Assembly (NCBI GenBank): GCA_035507915.1
Contig: DATJNS010000202.1
Span: 1 to 57,603, forward strand
Length of the DNA stretch: 57,603 nucleotides
From: JACQAI01 sp035507915
GTDB lineage: Bacteria; Pseudomonadota; Alphaproteobacteria; Elsterales; Elsteraceae
Reading direction: 5' to 3'
Part shown: in pieces, positions 34,440 to 44,648 of the stretch
Layout: every line of letters starts with the position of its first letter
Numbering within the stretch: the stretch's first letter is position 1
Notes under the pieces: model-generated
Told to the model about the DNA's origin: nothing
Databases searched by the model: none
Seen by the model: the letters and a program-made list of their open reading frames with translations, nothing else
Translations under genes and position numbers: made by a program

Positions 34440-34507
34440 CGCTGCCCGCCGGGCCGTCGAGGCCCTTACGAAGCCGCCGTTTCCGGGCCTTCCGCGGCGC
34501 GCGCTCG

Positions 34508-34536
34508 TTGACGCTGTTCGGCCCGCTCACTAGATT
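34508..34536 (+). promoter_or_regulatory. Predicted sigma70 promoter of hrcA
   Basis: TTGACG (34508-34513), a 17-base spacer and TAGATT (34531-34536) lie 32 bases before the hrcA ATG. Its position rules out the alternative TTG start at 34508. Confidence 0.65.
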
Positions 34537-34567
34537 CCCGACCCCGAGCCATGCCTCGCAGAGTCCG

Positions 34568-35608
34568 ATGATCACGGAGCTGAACGAGCGGTCGCGCGAG
34601 ATCTTTCGGCACATCGTCGACGCTTATGTCGAGACCGGCGAGCCGATCGGCAGCCGCACCCTGTCGCGCCGGCTCGGCGTCGCCCTGTCGCCGGCCACGA
34701 TCCGCAACGTCATGGCGGATCTCGAGGATGCCGGCCTCCTGTCGGCGCCGCACACCTCGGCCGGGCGCATGCCGACCGAGGCGGGCTTGCGGCTGTTCGT
34801 CAGCGGCCTGCTCGAGATCGGCGGCCTGTCGGCCGACGAGCGCGCCAGCATCGACAGCCAGTGCGCGGCGACCGGGCGCAGCCTGGCGCAGACCCTCGAG
34901 GAGGCGACCGCGGCGCTGTCCGGCCTGTCGCAGTGCGCCGGCCTGGTGCTCGCGCCCAAGCTCGACCGCTCGCTCAAGCACATCGAGTTCGTGCCGCTGG
35001 GGCCCGGCCGCGCCCTGGTCGTCATGGTGACCGAGGACGGCATGGTCGAGAACCGCGTGATCGACGTGCCGATCGGCATGCCGCCGTCGACCCTGACGAC
35101 CGCCGGCAACTATCTGAACGCGCGCCTGGCGGGCCGCACGCTCGAGGAGGCGCGCGGGCTGATCGATCGCGAGCTCGAGGATCATCGCGCCCGGCTCGAC
35201 GAGCTGACCAGCCGGGTGGTCGAGGCCGGCCTCGCGGTGTGGAGCGGCTCCGAGAACGGCCGCGACGCGCACCTCATCGTGCGCGGCCAAGCCAACCTCC
35301 TGGAGAACGTCACGGCGATCGAGGATCTGGAGCGCATCCGCGCGCTGTTCCAGGCGCTCGAGGCCAAGGAGGCGATGGCCAAGCTGCTCGACGCCGCCAA
35401 CCTCGCCGAGGGCGTGCAGATCTTTATCGGCGCAGAAAACAACCTATTTAGTGTCGCCGGTTGCTCGGTGATCATCGCGCCCTACACGGACCAGCGCGAG
35501 CGTATCGTCGGCGCCATCGGCGTGATCGGTCCGACGCGCATCAACTACGCGCGGATCATTCCGCTGGTCGACTACACCGCCAAGGTCATCGGCCGACTGA
35601 TCGGCTGA
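34568..35608 (+). CDS. hrcA: Heat-inducible transcription repressor HrcA
   Basis: The product is 346 residues. The N-terminal winged helix reads LNERSREIFRHIVDAYVETGEPIGSRTLSRRLGVALSPATIRNVMADLEDAGLL, followed by PHTSAGRMPTEAGLRLFV. The C-terminal part includes VFIGAENNLFSV-type and IIAPYTDQRERIVGAIGVIGPTRINYARIIPLVDY segments. HrcA binds CIRCE operators. No CIRCE sequence was found in this window, so targets such as groESL are presumably elsewhere. grpE follows 26 bases later. Confidence 0.96.
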   Translation: MITELNERSREIFRHIVDAYVETGEPIGSRTLSRRLGVALSPATIRNVMADLEDAGLLSAPHTSAGRMPTEAGLRLFVSGLLEIGGLSADERASIDSQCAATGRSLAQTLEEATAALSGLSQCAGLVLAPKLDRSLKHIEFVPLGPGRALVVMVTEDGMVENRVIDVPIGMPPSTLTTAGNYLNARLAGRTLEEARGLIDRELEDHRARLDELTSRVVEAGLAVWSGSENGRDAHLIVRGQANLLENVTAIEDLERIRALFQALEAKEAMAKLLDAANLAEGVQIFIGAENNLFSVAGCSVIIAPYTDQRERIVGAIGVIGPTRINYARIIPLVDYTAKVIGRLIG

Positions 35609-35634
35609 GCCGCCCCTGCGAACGGAACGATGCG

Positions 35635-36225
35635 ATGAACGACGGCACCGACAACCAGCCGCCCAACGAGCCCGACATGACGGCGTCGCAGGACCCCGGC
35701 GGCCCGGCGGACGGCGACGCCACCCAGCGGCTCGAGGCGCTCGAAGCCGACAACGCCCAGCTGCGCGACCAGCTGCTGCGCGCGCTCGCCGACACCGAGA
35801 ACCTGCGCCGGCGCGGCGAACGTGAGCGCGAGGACACCTCGAAATACGCGGTCGCGACCTTGGCGCGCGACATCCTGTCGGTCGCCGACAATCTGCGACG
35901 CGCGCTCGACGCCCTGCCGGCCGACCAGGCGCCGGACGACGCCACGCGCAACCTGCTGACCGGCATCGAGGCGACCGAGCGCGAGCTGCTCGGGATCTTC
36001 GAGCGCCGCGGCATCAAGCGCATCGAACCGATGGGCGAGCGCTTCGATCCCAACTTCCATCAGGCGATGTTCGAGGTGGCGAACACCGGCCAGCCGCCCG
36101 GCACCGTCGTTCAGGTGCTGCAGCCCGGCTACGTCATCTTCGATCGGCTGCTGCGCCCCGCGCTGGTCGGCGTCGCCAAGGCGGAGAACGGCGAAGCCCG
36201 CAGCCACATCGACACCCGCGCCTGA
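35635..36225 (+). CDS. grpE: Nucleotide exchange factor GrpE
   Basis: The product is 196 residues: an acidic disordered start, a long coiled coil (about 28-95, with LLRALADTENLRRRGEREREDTSKYAV), and the C-terminal beta domain with GIKRIEPMGERFDPNFHQAMFEV and VVQVLQPGYVIFDRLLRPALVGVAK. It releases ADP from DnaK. It is co-transcribed with hrcA; dnaK is 1.4 kb downstream with its own promoter. Confidence 0.96.
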   Translation: MNDGTDNQPPNEPDMTASQDPGGPADGDATQRLEALEADNAQLRDQLLRALADTENLRRRGEREREDTSKYAVATLARDILSVADNLRRALDALPADQAPDDATRNLLTGIEATERELLGIFERRGIKRIEPMGERFDPNFHQAMFEVANTGQPPGTVVQVLQPGYVIFDRLLRPALVGVAKAENGEARSHIDTRA

Positions 36226-36262
36226 GCTCGGGTTTTCACCGCCGAGCCGCTGCGCCCTGGTC

Positions 36263-37354
36263 TCATTCCGCGGCGGCGCGCTTGCGCGGCTCGCCGGTCT
36301 CGGCGCGCTCCATGCGGTTGAGGATCAGGCGCGCGCGCCGCAGCGCCGTGTCGGGCTTCAGGAACACCTCGGTGTAGCCGTCGTCCGGATAGTCGAACAT
36401 CCGCTGCTGCTTCTCGAGCGCCCAGTGGTCCTCGGCGATCACCTTGGGGAAGGTCTCGACGAACTCGTCGATCGCCCGCTTCGCCGGATCGCTCTTGCAC
36501 ATCTGACCCTTCGGCATGCTGACGATCAGGTGCCAGACGTGGTTGCGCCGGTCGACCGGCGTGTGGGTGTGGTGGATCACGTAGCCGCGCTCGACCGCGT
36601 CGTCGCCCTGGCGGCCGGCGGGCCACACGCGCATGCGCACGCGCGTGAGGCCGGGCGCGACCATGAAGTGGGTATGGTCGCGGTCGACCATGTCGTAGCC
36701 GAAATACTCCTCGAGATAGGGCGGCTGGCGATAGCCGCGCACCTCGCGCACCGTGCCGACGAAAGGCGTGCCGTCGGCGACGCCTTCCTCGACCTTGATG
36801 GGAATCCGACTGTTCTCGATGTCGCCGATATTGCCGTCGTGCAGCGGGTAGAAGTGGGTGATGTCGAGCAGATTCTCGATCAGCAGCAGCGAATTGGCCG
36901 GCACCGCCATCGCGCCGCCGACGTCCGCGGTGTCCCAGTCGGGGCTGGCGAGCTCGGGCAGGCGCGGCGGCGGCGTCGCCTCGGCCTTGGCGGGGTCGCC
37001 CGGCCACACCCACACCACGCCGTCCTGCTCGATCAGCGGCACCGGGCGCAGGCGCGCCTGCGGCGGGATCTTGCCGTCCGGGTGGGCGGGCACCCGCACG
37101 CACTGGCCGGTCGCGTCGTAGCACAGTCCGTGATAGGCGCACTCGAGCAGGTCGGTCTCCAGGAAGCGGCCGGCCGACACCGGCATGCGCTTGTGGCAGC
37201 AGCGGTCGTCGAACCCGACCATGCGGCCCTCGGCGGTGCGCCAGAGCACGAGCGGCTTCTCGGCCACCACCTGGCCCGTCAGCGCGCCCTTGGCGAACTC
37301 GCCCGACAGGCCGGCGGCGTACCAGGCGTTCTTGACCAACACGTTGGCGATCAC
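36263..37354 (-). CDS. Rieske-type aromatic ring-hydroxylating/demethylating oxygenase
   Basis: The product is 363 residues, beginning at GTG 37354 after AAGGAG. The Rieske [2Fe-2S] site is C52-C53-H54 and C72-A-Y-H75. The mononuclear iron site lies in NLLDITHFYPLHDGN. Length and layout match the VanA/toluenesulfonate-type O-demethylase oxygenases (one polypeptide, no beta subunit). A reductase partner is not visible. It is an unusual insertion between grpE and dnaK and is transcribed against them. Confidence 0.9.
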   Translation of the reverse strand: MIANVLVKNAWYAAGLSGEFAKGALTGQVVAEKPLVLWRTAEGRMVGFDDRCCHKRMPVSAGRFLETDLLECAYHGLCYDATGQCVRVPAHPDGKIPPQARLRPVPLIEQDGVVWVWPGDPAKAEATPPPRLPELASPDWDTADVGGAMAVPANSLLLIENLLDITHFYPLHDGNIGDIENSRIPIKVEEGVADGTPFVGTVREVRGYRQPPYLEEYFGYDMVDRDHTHFMVAPGLTRVRMRVWPAGRQGDDAVERGYVIHHTHTPVDRRNHVWHLIVSMPKGQMCKSDPAKRAIDEFVETFPKVIAEDHWALEKQQRMFDYPDDGYTEVFLKPDTALRRARLILNRMERAETGEPRKRAAAE

Positions 37355-37536
37355 GGGCGGAGGCTCCTTCCCAGGGGGGTCGAATCGGGTCGCGGGCGGC
37401 CGTCCGGCGATGATCGAGCCTGGTCCGGGGAAGTCAAACCCGATTTGGCCGACCGAGCGGCCACCCAAGGCCGCAAACGCGTCCACCGACCCCCCGCTAA
37501 GCCCCTCAAGGCCGCACGAATCTCCGGTTTTGCCGG

Positions 37537-37564
37537 TTGCAGCGCCCGCCTCGGTCCCCTACAT
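37537..37564 (+). promoter_or_regulatory. Possible RpoH-type promoter of dnaK
   Basis: TTGCAG (37537-37542), a 15-base spacer and CCTACAT (37558-37564) resemble alphaproteobacterial heat-shock (sigma32) promoters (CTTG..., CCTATAT). A 7-bp hairpin (37570-37576 with 37588-37594) would stand at the 5' end of the mRNA, about 75 bases before the start codon. Confidence 0.45.
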
Positions 37565-37669
37565 AAACCCCCGAGCCGGAGCGCAGCGCTCGGGCGCTGA
37601 CCCATGGGGTTCTCACGGTGCCGCGACCGTCTTGGACCGCGGGAACCTGCTGAAAGGAAGAGGGCAACG

Positions 37670-39613
<1,944 letters not shown>

Positions 39614-39637
39614 CCAGAGCGATCGGAAGATGACGAG

Positions 39638-39671
39638 GCATGCGCCCGGCCGGCAACGACCGGGCGCATGC
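39638..39671. terminator. dnaK-dnaJ intergenic hairpin
   Basis: A perfect 12-bp stem (GCATGCGCCCGG with CCGGGCGCATGC, 10-base loop) is followed by TTT. It probably terminates or attenuates between dnaK and dnaJ and would lower DnaJ relative to DnaK. Confidence 0.7.
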
Positions 39672-39717
39672 TTTGCCTGCGTGATATTGGGGACGCCCTT
39701 AGGCTAGGGTGCTGGTG

Positions 39718-40854
39718 ATGGCCAAGCGGGACTACTACGAGGAGCTCGGGGTCGCCAAGGGCGCGAGCGCCGACGATCTCAAGAAGGCCTATCGCAAGCT
39801 CGCGATGCAGTTCCATCCGGACCGCAATCCGGGCGATGCCAAGGCCGAGCAGCGTTTCAAGGACATCAGCGAAGCCTACGACGTCCTCAGGGACGATCAG
39901 AAGCGCGCGGCCTACGACCGCTACGGCCACGCGGCGTTCGAGAACGGCGGCCCCGGGGCGCGCGGCGCGGCCGGCTTCGAGTTCAACTTCGGCTCGGGCT
40001 TCGCCGACATCTTCGACGAGATGTTCGGCGAGTTCATGGGCGGCCGGCGCGGCCAGAGCCAGGGCCGCGGCGCCGATCTGCGCTTCAACCTCGAGGTCAG
40101 CCTGGAGGACGCGTTCGCCGGCACCAACGCCAAGATCCAGGTCGCCGCGTCGCAGATCTGCGAGGCGTGCGACGGCGCCGGCGCCGCGCCCGGCTCCAAG
40201 CCGGTCGGCTGCCCGTCCTGCCACGGTCACGGCAAGGTGCGCACGCAGCAGGGTTTCTTCACCGTCGAGCGCACCTGCCCGACCTGCCACGGCGCCGGCC
40301 GCGTGATCGAGAAGCCGTGCCCGACCTGCGCCGGCGGCGGGCGCGTGCGCAAGGAGAAGACGCTGTCGGTGGCGATTCCGGCCGGCGTCGAGGACGGCAC
40401 GCGCATCCGGCTCGCCGGCGAGGGCGAGGCCGGCCTGCGCGGCGCGCCGCCGGGCGATCTCTACATCTTCGTGTCGATCGCGCCGCATCGGTTCTTCCAG
40501 CGCGACGCCGCCAACATCTACTGCCGCGTGCCGATCCCGATGACGACCGCCACGCTCGGCGGCGCGATCGAGGTGCCGGCGGTCGACGGCTCGCGCGCCA
40601 AGGTCAGCGTGCCGGCCGGCACCCAGACCGGCCATCAGTTCCGCTTGCGCGGCAAGGGCATGTCGGTGCTGCGCTCGCCGGCGCGCGGCGACATGTACAT
40701 CGAGGTCGTGGTCGAGACGCCGGTCAACCTGACCAAGCGCCAGCAGGAGCTGCTGCGCGAGTTCGAGGGCGCCGGCACCGCCAAGGACCACAGCCCGCAA
40801 TCCGAAGGCTTCTTCGCCAAGGTCCGCGAGCTCTGGGCCGACCTGCGCGAGTAG
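39718..40854 (+). CDS. dnaJ: Molecular chaperone DnaJ (Hsp40)
   Basis: The product is 378 residues: J domain with HPD in QFHPDRNPGD, a Gly/Phe region (GGPGARGAAGFEFNFGSGF), four zinc-finger CxxCxGxG repeats (CEACDGAG, CPSCHGHG, CPTCHGAG, CPTCAGGG), and the C-terminal substrate domains. ATG 39718 is preferred; a GTG at 39709 is in frame. Confidence 0.98.
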   Translation: MAKRDYYEELGVAKGASADDLKKAYRKLAMQFHPDRNPGDAKAEQRFKDISEAYDVLRDDQKRAAYDRYGHAAFENGGPGARGAAGFEFNFGSGFADIFDEMFGEFMGGRRGQSQGRGADLRFNLEVSLEDAFAGTNAKIQVAASQICEACDGAGAAPGSKPVGCPSCHGHGKVRTQQGFFTVERTCPTCHGAGRVIEKPCPTCAGGGRVRKEKTLSVAIPAGVEDGTRIRLAGEGEAGLRGAPPGDLYIFVSIAPHRFFQRDAANIYCRVPIPMTTATLGGAIEVPAVDGSRAKVSVPAGTQTGHQFRLRGKGMSVLRSPARGDMYIEVVVETPVNLTKRQQELLREFEGAGTAKDHSPQSEGFFAKVRELWADLRE

Positions 40855-40924
40855 CGGCTTTCCCAGCCGCGCTCGCAGCCGCCACGCCAACCCTGCTCGC
40901 GCGGCTGTCGACCCCCCATCCCAA

Positions 40925-41015
40925 CCTTCCCCCTCAAGGGGGGAAGGAGTCAGACTGTGCAGCTTGCACCTCCCTGCCCCTTCCCCCCTCGAGGGGGAGG
41001 GTCGGGAGGGAGGTG
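40925..41015. repeat. Pair of GC-rich hairpins before dapB
   Basis: Two inverted repeats lie in the dnaJ-dapB gap. The first is CCTTCCCCC with GGGGGAAGG (40925-40947). The second has outer arms CACCTCCCT (40967-40975) and AGGGAGGTG (41007-41015) around a CCCCCTCGAGGGGG core. They look like dispersed intergenic palindromes and may also stop dnaJ transcription. Confidence 0.7.
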
Positions 41016-41053
41016 CTCGTCGGAGCGACGCAACCGCTGGGGCGAGGCACACC

Positions 41054-41851
41054 ATGAAGATCGGCATCGTGGGCGCGACCGGGCGCATGGGCCGGATGCT
41101 CATCAAGCAGGTCCACGAGACCGAGGGGTGCGAGCTGGTCGGCGCGATCGACCGTCCCGGCGCCGCCGAGACGGGCGCCGACGCGGGCGAGCTCGCCGGC
41201 GTCGGCGCGATCGGCGTCAAGCTCGGCACCGACGCGGCGGGACTCTTCAAAGCCGCGCAGTGCGTGATCGACTTCACCGTGCCGGCCGCCACGCTCGCCC
41301 ATCTCGGGCTCGCCGCCGAGCACGGCTGCAACCTGGTGATCGGCACCACGGGCCTGACCGCCGAGCACGACGCGGCGATCGCGCGCGCCGCCCAGAAGAT
41401 CGCCGTCATGCAGGCGCCCAACATGAGCGCCGGCGTCGTGCTCCTGACCGCGCTCGCCGAGCAGGTCGCGCGCACCTTGGGGCCGGAATACGACATCGAG
41501 GTGCTCGAGATGCACCATCGCCACAAGATCGACGCGCCGTCGGGCACCGCGCTCGCGCTCGGCGCCGCCGCCGCCAAGGGCCGCGGCATCGATCTCACGG
41601 CGGCGGCGATCCGCGCGCGCGACGGCCACACCGGTGCGCGGCCGCGCGGCGCGATCGGCTTCGCGACCCTGCGCGGCGGCGACGTGGTCGGCGACCACTC
41701 CGTGATCCTGGCGACCGACGGCGAGCGCATCGAGCTCACCCACAAGGCGCAGAGCCGCGTGATCTACGCCGCCGGCGCCGTGCGCGCCGCGCGCTGGACC
41801 GCGGGCAAGAAGCCCGGCCGCTACACCATGCGCGACGTGCTGGGGATCTGA
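41054..41851 (+). CDS. dapB: 4-hydroxy-tetrahydrodipicolinate reductase
   Basis: The product is 265 residues. The N-terminal NAD(P) site is KIGIVGATGRMGRML; the family signature is EVLEMHHRHKIDAPSGTAL with the catalytic His and Lys. VIGTTGLT and MQAPNMSAGV are also typical. It catalyses the reduction step of lysine/diaminopimelate synthesis. It is followed by the trp leader and trpBA rather than by other dap genes. Confidence 0.97.
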   Translation: MKIGIVGATGRMGRMLIKQVHETEGCELVGAIDRPGAAETGADAGELAGVGAIGVKLGTDAAGLFKAAQCVIDFTVPAATLAHLGLAAEHGCNLVIGTTGLTAEHDAAIARAAQKIAVMQAPNMSAGVVLLTALAEQVARTLGPEYDIEVLEMHHRHKIDAPSGTALALGAAAAKGRGIDLTAAAIRARDGHTGARPRGAIGFATLRGGDVVGDHSVILATDGERIELTHKAQSRVIYAAGAVRAARWTAGKKPGRYTMRDVLGI

Positions 41852-41871
41852 TGGGCGCATCTCCGGCCCGC

Positions 41872-41901
41872 TTGACGACGGCGGGCTGGGAATGATCAAG
41901 T
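41872..41901 (+). promoter_or_regulatory. Predicted promoter of the trp leader/trpBA unit
   Basis: TTGACG (41872-41877) is a good -35 element. The weak -10 candidate at 41896-41901 (TCAAGT, 18-base spacer) would start transcription at about 41907-41909, at the leader ATG. The -35 lies inside a GCCCGC/GCGGGC inverted repeat (41866-41886). Confidence 0.45.
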
Positions 41902-41908
41902 GCGCGCG

Positions 41909-41956
41909 ATGTGCATGACGCAGCGTTTTTTCGGCAAGTGGTGGCGGCGCGCCTGA
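41909..41956 (+). CDS. trpL: Putative tryptophan leader peptide, tandem Trp codons
   Basis: The open frame encodes MCMTQRFFGKWWRRA and stop, with TGG TGG at 41939-41944, 117 bases before trpB. Tandem Trp codons in a short frame before trp genes are the mark of ribosome-mediated attenuation. The predicted start point at the ATG would make it leaderless, as known for trpL of Sinorhizobium meliloti. Downstream, 41984-41990 can pair either with 41960-41966 or with 42001-42006, giving mutually exclusive hairpins. No U-tract follows the second hairpin, so the mode of control is uncertain. Confidence 0.6.
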   Translation: MCMTQRFFGKWWRRA

Positions 41957-41959
41957 CCG

Positions 41960-42006
41960 GCGGCCCCTTGCGCATGCGCGAACGGGCCGCTCGGACGAGG
42001 GCGGCC
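41960..42006 (+). promoter_or_regulatory. Alternative hairpins downstream of Trp codons
   Basis: GCGGCCC (41960-41966) pairs with GGGCCGC (41984-41990). Part of the latter (GGCCGC, 41985-41990) also pairs with GCGGCC (42001-42006). A third small hairpin, CCGGG/CCCGG (42043-42055), stands just before the trpB ribosome-binding site. Confidence 0.5.
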
Positions 42007-42072
42007 GCGACCTGATCCCAACGGTTTCGCGAGCGTCCTCAGCCGGGCATCCCGGTGGCGAGGAGAGGTGAG

Positions 42073-43269
42073 ATGACGACGTTTGAGACCGCGAACGCGC
42101 GCGTCGGCTGGTTCGGCGATTTCGGCGGCCAGTTCGTGCCCGAGCTGCTCGTCTCGCCGCTCGAGGCGCTCGAGCAGGCCTATCACGAGGCGCTGGCCGA
42201 TCCCGCGTTCGGCCGCCGGCTCGAAAGCCTGCTGACCGACTACGCCGGGCGGCCGACGCCGCTCTATCACGCGCAGCGCCTGAGCGCCGAGCTCGGCGTC
42301 GAGATGTACATCAAGCGCGAGGACCTGCTGCACACCGGCGCGCACAAGATCAACAACTGCCTGGGCCAGGCGCTGCTCGCCGAGCGCATGGGCAAGCGCC
42401 GGGTGATCGCCGAGACCGGCGCCGGGCAGCACGGCGTCGCCAGCGCCACCGTGGCCGCGCTGCTCGGCCTCGAATGCGTCGTCTTCATGGGCGCCGAGGA
42501 CATGCGCCGGCAGTCGCCCAACGTGTTCCGCATGCGCATGCTGGGCGCGCGCGTCGTCGAGGTGACGAGCGGCAGCGCGACCTTGAAGGACGCCACCAGC
42601 GAAGCGATGCGCGAGTGGGCGAGCTCGGTCGACACCACGCACTACCTGCTCGGCTCGGCGCTCGGTCCGCATCCCTATCCCACCATCGTGCGCGAGTTCC
42701 AGCGCGTGATCGGCGACGAGGCGCGCCGCCAGATCCTGGCGGCGGCCGGGCGTCTGCCCGACGTCGTGTTCGCGTGCGTCGGCGGCGGCTCGAACGCGAT
42801 CGGCATGTTCCACGCTTTCGTCGACGATCGCCAGGTGCGCCTGGTCGGCGCCGAGGCGGGCGGCCGCGGTCCGGCGCCCGGCGATCACGCCGCGCGCTTC
42901 CAGTCGGGCGCGCCCGGCATCCTGCACGGCGCCTACTCCTATCTGCTGCAGGACACGAACGGCCAGGTCTTGTCGACCCACTCGGTGTCGGCCGGCCTCG
43001 ACTACGCGCTGGTCGGCCCCGAGCACGCGCATCTGCGCGCGATCGGCCGCGCCGAATACGTGGCGCCGACCGACGACGCGGCGCTGCGGGCCGCCCTCAA
43101 GCTGTCGCGCGTCGAGGGCATCATTCCGGCGCTCGAATCAGGACACGGTCTCGCCGCGGCGTTCGCCGAGGCGCCGAAGCAGAAGGGCAAGCTGTTCCTC
43201 GTCAATCTCTCGGGTCGCGGCGACAAGGACATCGACATCTATCGCGCGCACTTCAAGGAGCTCGCGTGA
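42073..43269 (+). CDS. trpB: Tryptophan synthase beta subunit
   Basis: The product is 398 residues. The PLP lysine lies in HTGAHKINNCLGQAL; the catalytic Glu is in AETGAGQHGVA; the phosphate loop is GGGSNAIG. GWFGDFGGQFVPE is the TrpB N-terminal signature. AGGAGAGG precedes ATG 42073. trpF is not upstream, unlike many alphaproteobacteria; dapB is. Confidence 0.98.
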   Translation: MTTFETANARVGWFGDFGGQFVPELLVSPLEALEQAYHEALADPAFGRRLESLLTDYAGRPTPLYHAQRLSAELGVEMYIKREDLLHTGAHKINNCLGQALLAERMGKRRVIAETGAGQHGVASATVAALLGLECVVFMGAEDMRRQSPNVFRMRMLGARVVEVTSGSATLKDATSEAMREWASSVDTTHYLLGSALGPHPYPTIVREFQRVIGDEARRQILAAAGRLPDVVFACVGGGSNAIGMFHAFVDDRQVRLVGAEAGGRGPAPGDHAARFQSGAPGILHGAYSYLLQDTNGQVLSTHSVSAGLDYALVGPEHAHLRAIGRAEYVAPTDDAALRAALKLSRVEGIIPALESGHGLAAAFAEAPKQKGKLFLVNLSGRGDKDIDIYRAHFKELA

Positions 43270-44093
43270 TGGCCGAGTCGGGTCGATTGGCGTCCTGCTT
43301 CGCGGCGGCGCGCGCGCGCAAGCGACCGGCGTTCGTCGCCTACATCACGGCCGGCGATCCCAGTCTCGCGGCAACCGTCGAGATCGTGGCCGCGCTCGAG
43401 CGCGCCGGCGTCGACATCGTCGAGCTCGGCGTGCCGTTCTCCGATCCGGTGATCGACGGGCCGATCATCCAGGCGGCGTCCGGCCGCGCGCTCGCCGCCG
43501 GCACGACGCTCGCCGGCACCTTCGAGGCAGCGCGCGCGATCCGCCGGCATTCGCAGCTGCCGCTCGTGCTCTACAGCTATCTCAATCCGCTGCTCAGCTT
43601 CGGCATCGACGAAGCGGCCGCCGCGGCGTGCGACGCCGGCATCGACGGCATGCTGACGGTCGACCTGCCGGTCGGTGCCGCGCCCGAGGTGACGCGCCGC
43701 TACCGCGACCACGGACTCGATCCGATCTTTCTCGTCACGCCGACGACCTCGCCGGCGCGCCGGGCCCTGGTCGCCGAGCAGGCGCGCGGCTTCATCTATC
43801 TCGTCTCGCTGCGCGGCGTCACCGGCGTGCAGGACGCGGCGGCCGAGGCGATCGCGCCGATGGTCGCCGACGTGCGGCGTCTCACCGACGTACCGATCGC
43901 GGTCGGCGTCGGCATCAAGCGGCCCGATCAGGTCGCGGCGATCGGCCGCGTCGCCGACGCGGTCGTGGTGGGCAGCGCGTTGGTCGCGGTGGTGGGCGAG
44001 CACGCCACCGGAGGCGGTGGGGGGAACGATCTCGCCGCGGCGGTCGAGCGCGCCGCCGCCGCGTTGGTCGCCGCGTTGCCGGGGCGGGCCTGA
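43269..44093 (+). CDS. trpA: Tryptophan synthase alpha subunit
   Basis: This 274-residue TIM barrel has catalytic Glu and Asp in VELGVPFSDPVIDGPIIQ (usual form SDPxADGP; Ile here), FVAYITAGDP, FLVTPTTS, IYLVSLRGVTG and VGVGIKRPDQ. The ATG at 43269 shares its A with the trpB stop (TGATG), giving tight coupling; GTG 43266 is an in-frame alternative. Confidence 0.97.
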   Translation: MAESGRLASCFAAARARKRPAFVAYITAGDPSLAATVEIVAALERAGVDIVELGVPFSDPVIDGPIIQAASGRALAAGTTLAGTFEAARAIRRHSQLPLVLYSYLNPLLSFGIDEAAAAACDAGIDGMLTVDLPVGAAPEVTRRYRDHGLDPIFLVTPTTSPARRALVAEQARGFIYLVSLRGVTGVQDAAAEAIAPMVADVRRLTDVPIAVGVGIKRPDQVAAIGRVADAVVVGSALVAVVGEHATGGGGGNDLAAAVERAAAALVAALPGRA

Positions 44094-44147
44094 CGCGAAT
44101 TCGGGTCCGCTATCTTTGCGCGCATTAAACAAGATAAATACCCGCTG

Positions 44148-44177
44148 TTGACGCGCCCTGCTGCGGGCGTTTAACGT
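44148..44177 (+). promoter_or_regulatory. Predicted promoter, overlapping a small hairpin
   Basis: TTGACG (44148-44153) and a weak -10 (TAACGT, 44172-44177) precede the response-regulator gene in an AT-enriched gap. CGCCC-tgctgc-GGGCG followed by TTT in the same stretch (44153-44172) could end trpA transcription. Confidence 0.4.
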
Positions 44178-44237
44178 AGTGCCCAATGAGGCGCTGCGGA
44201 CGTCCGCGCGCCCGCGGAACACGACGCCGAGCGGACA

Positions 44238-44633
44238 ATGACAACGAAGAAACCGCGCCCCGCCGTCATGGTGGTGGACGACGAGACTGGGATCCGCGAC
44301 CTCATGGTCGAGTGGCTGGGTGACGACGGCTATCCGGTGCACGCGGCGGCCAACGGCGCAGCGGCGCTCGCGTTGCTCGAGCGCACGCCCGAGGTCAAGC
44401 TGCTGGTGACCGACATCGTCATGCCCGGCGGGCTGAATGGCTTCGACCTGGCGAGTCGCGCGAAGTCGCTGCGCCCCGACCTCAAGGTCATCTACATCAG
44501 CGCCTTCTCGATGGCCGAGGCGGTCGCGCAGGCGCGTCCGGCCGGTGAGCCGATGCTGCGCAAGCCGTTCCGGCAGGCGCAGCTGATGAGCCAGATCCAC
44601 GAGACGCTCTGCGGCGCCGCGCGCTGCTGCTAG
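44238..44633 (+). CDS. Single-domain response regulator
   Basis: This 131-residue receiver domain stands alone: acidic pair D14-D15 in VMVVDDETGIRDL, phosphoacceptor D59 in LVTDIVMPGG, and the conserved Lys in LRKPFRQAQL. It has no output domain, so it would act through protein contacts or as a phosphate relay. The segment MPGGLNGFDLASRAKSLRPDLKVIYISAF resembles receiver modules of hybrid kinases. No kinase gene is adjacent. Confidence 0.92.
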   Translation: MTTKKPRPAVMVVDDETGIRDLMVEWLGDDGYPVHAAANGAAALALLERTPEVKLLVTDIVMPGGLNGFDLASRAKSLRPDLKVIYISAFSMAEAVAQARPAGEPMLRKPFRQAQLMSQIHETLCGAARCC

Positions 44634-44648
44634 CCGGCGGCGCGCCGG

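Noticed and set aside
41892..41918. 8-codon frame MIKCARCA upstream of trpB
   Set aside because: It has no Trp codons; the overlapping 41909 frame with tandem Trp codons explains the region better.
44216..44240. EcfG-type promoter (GGAAC) before the response-regulator gene
   Set aside because: GGAAC is present but no CGTT follows at 16-17 bases.
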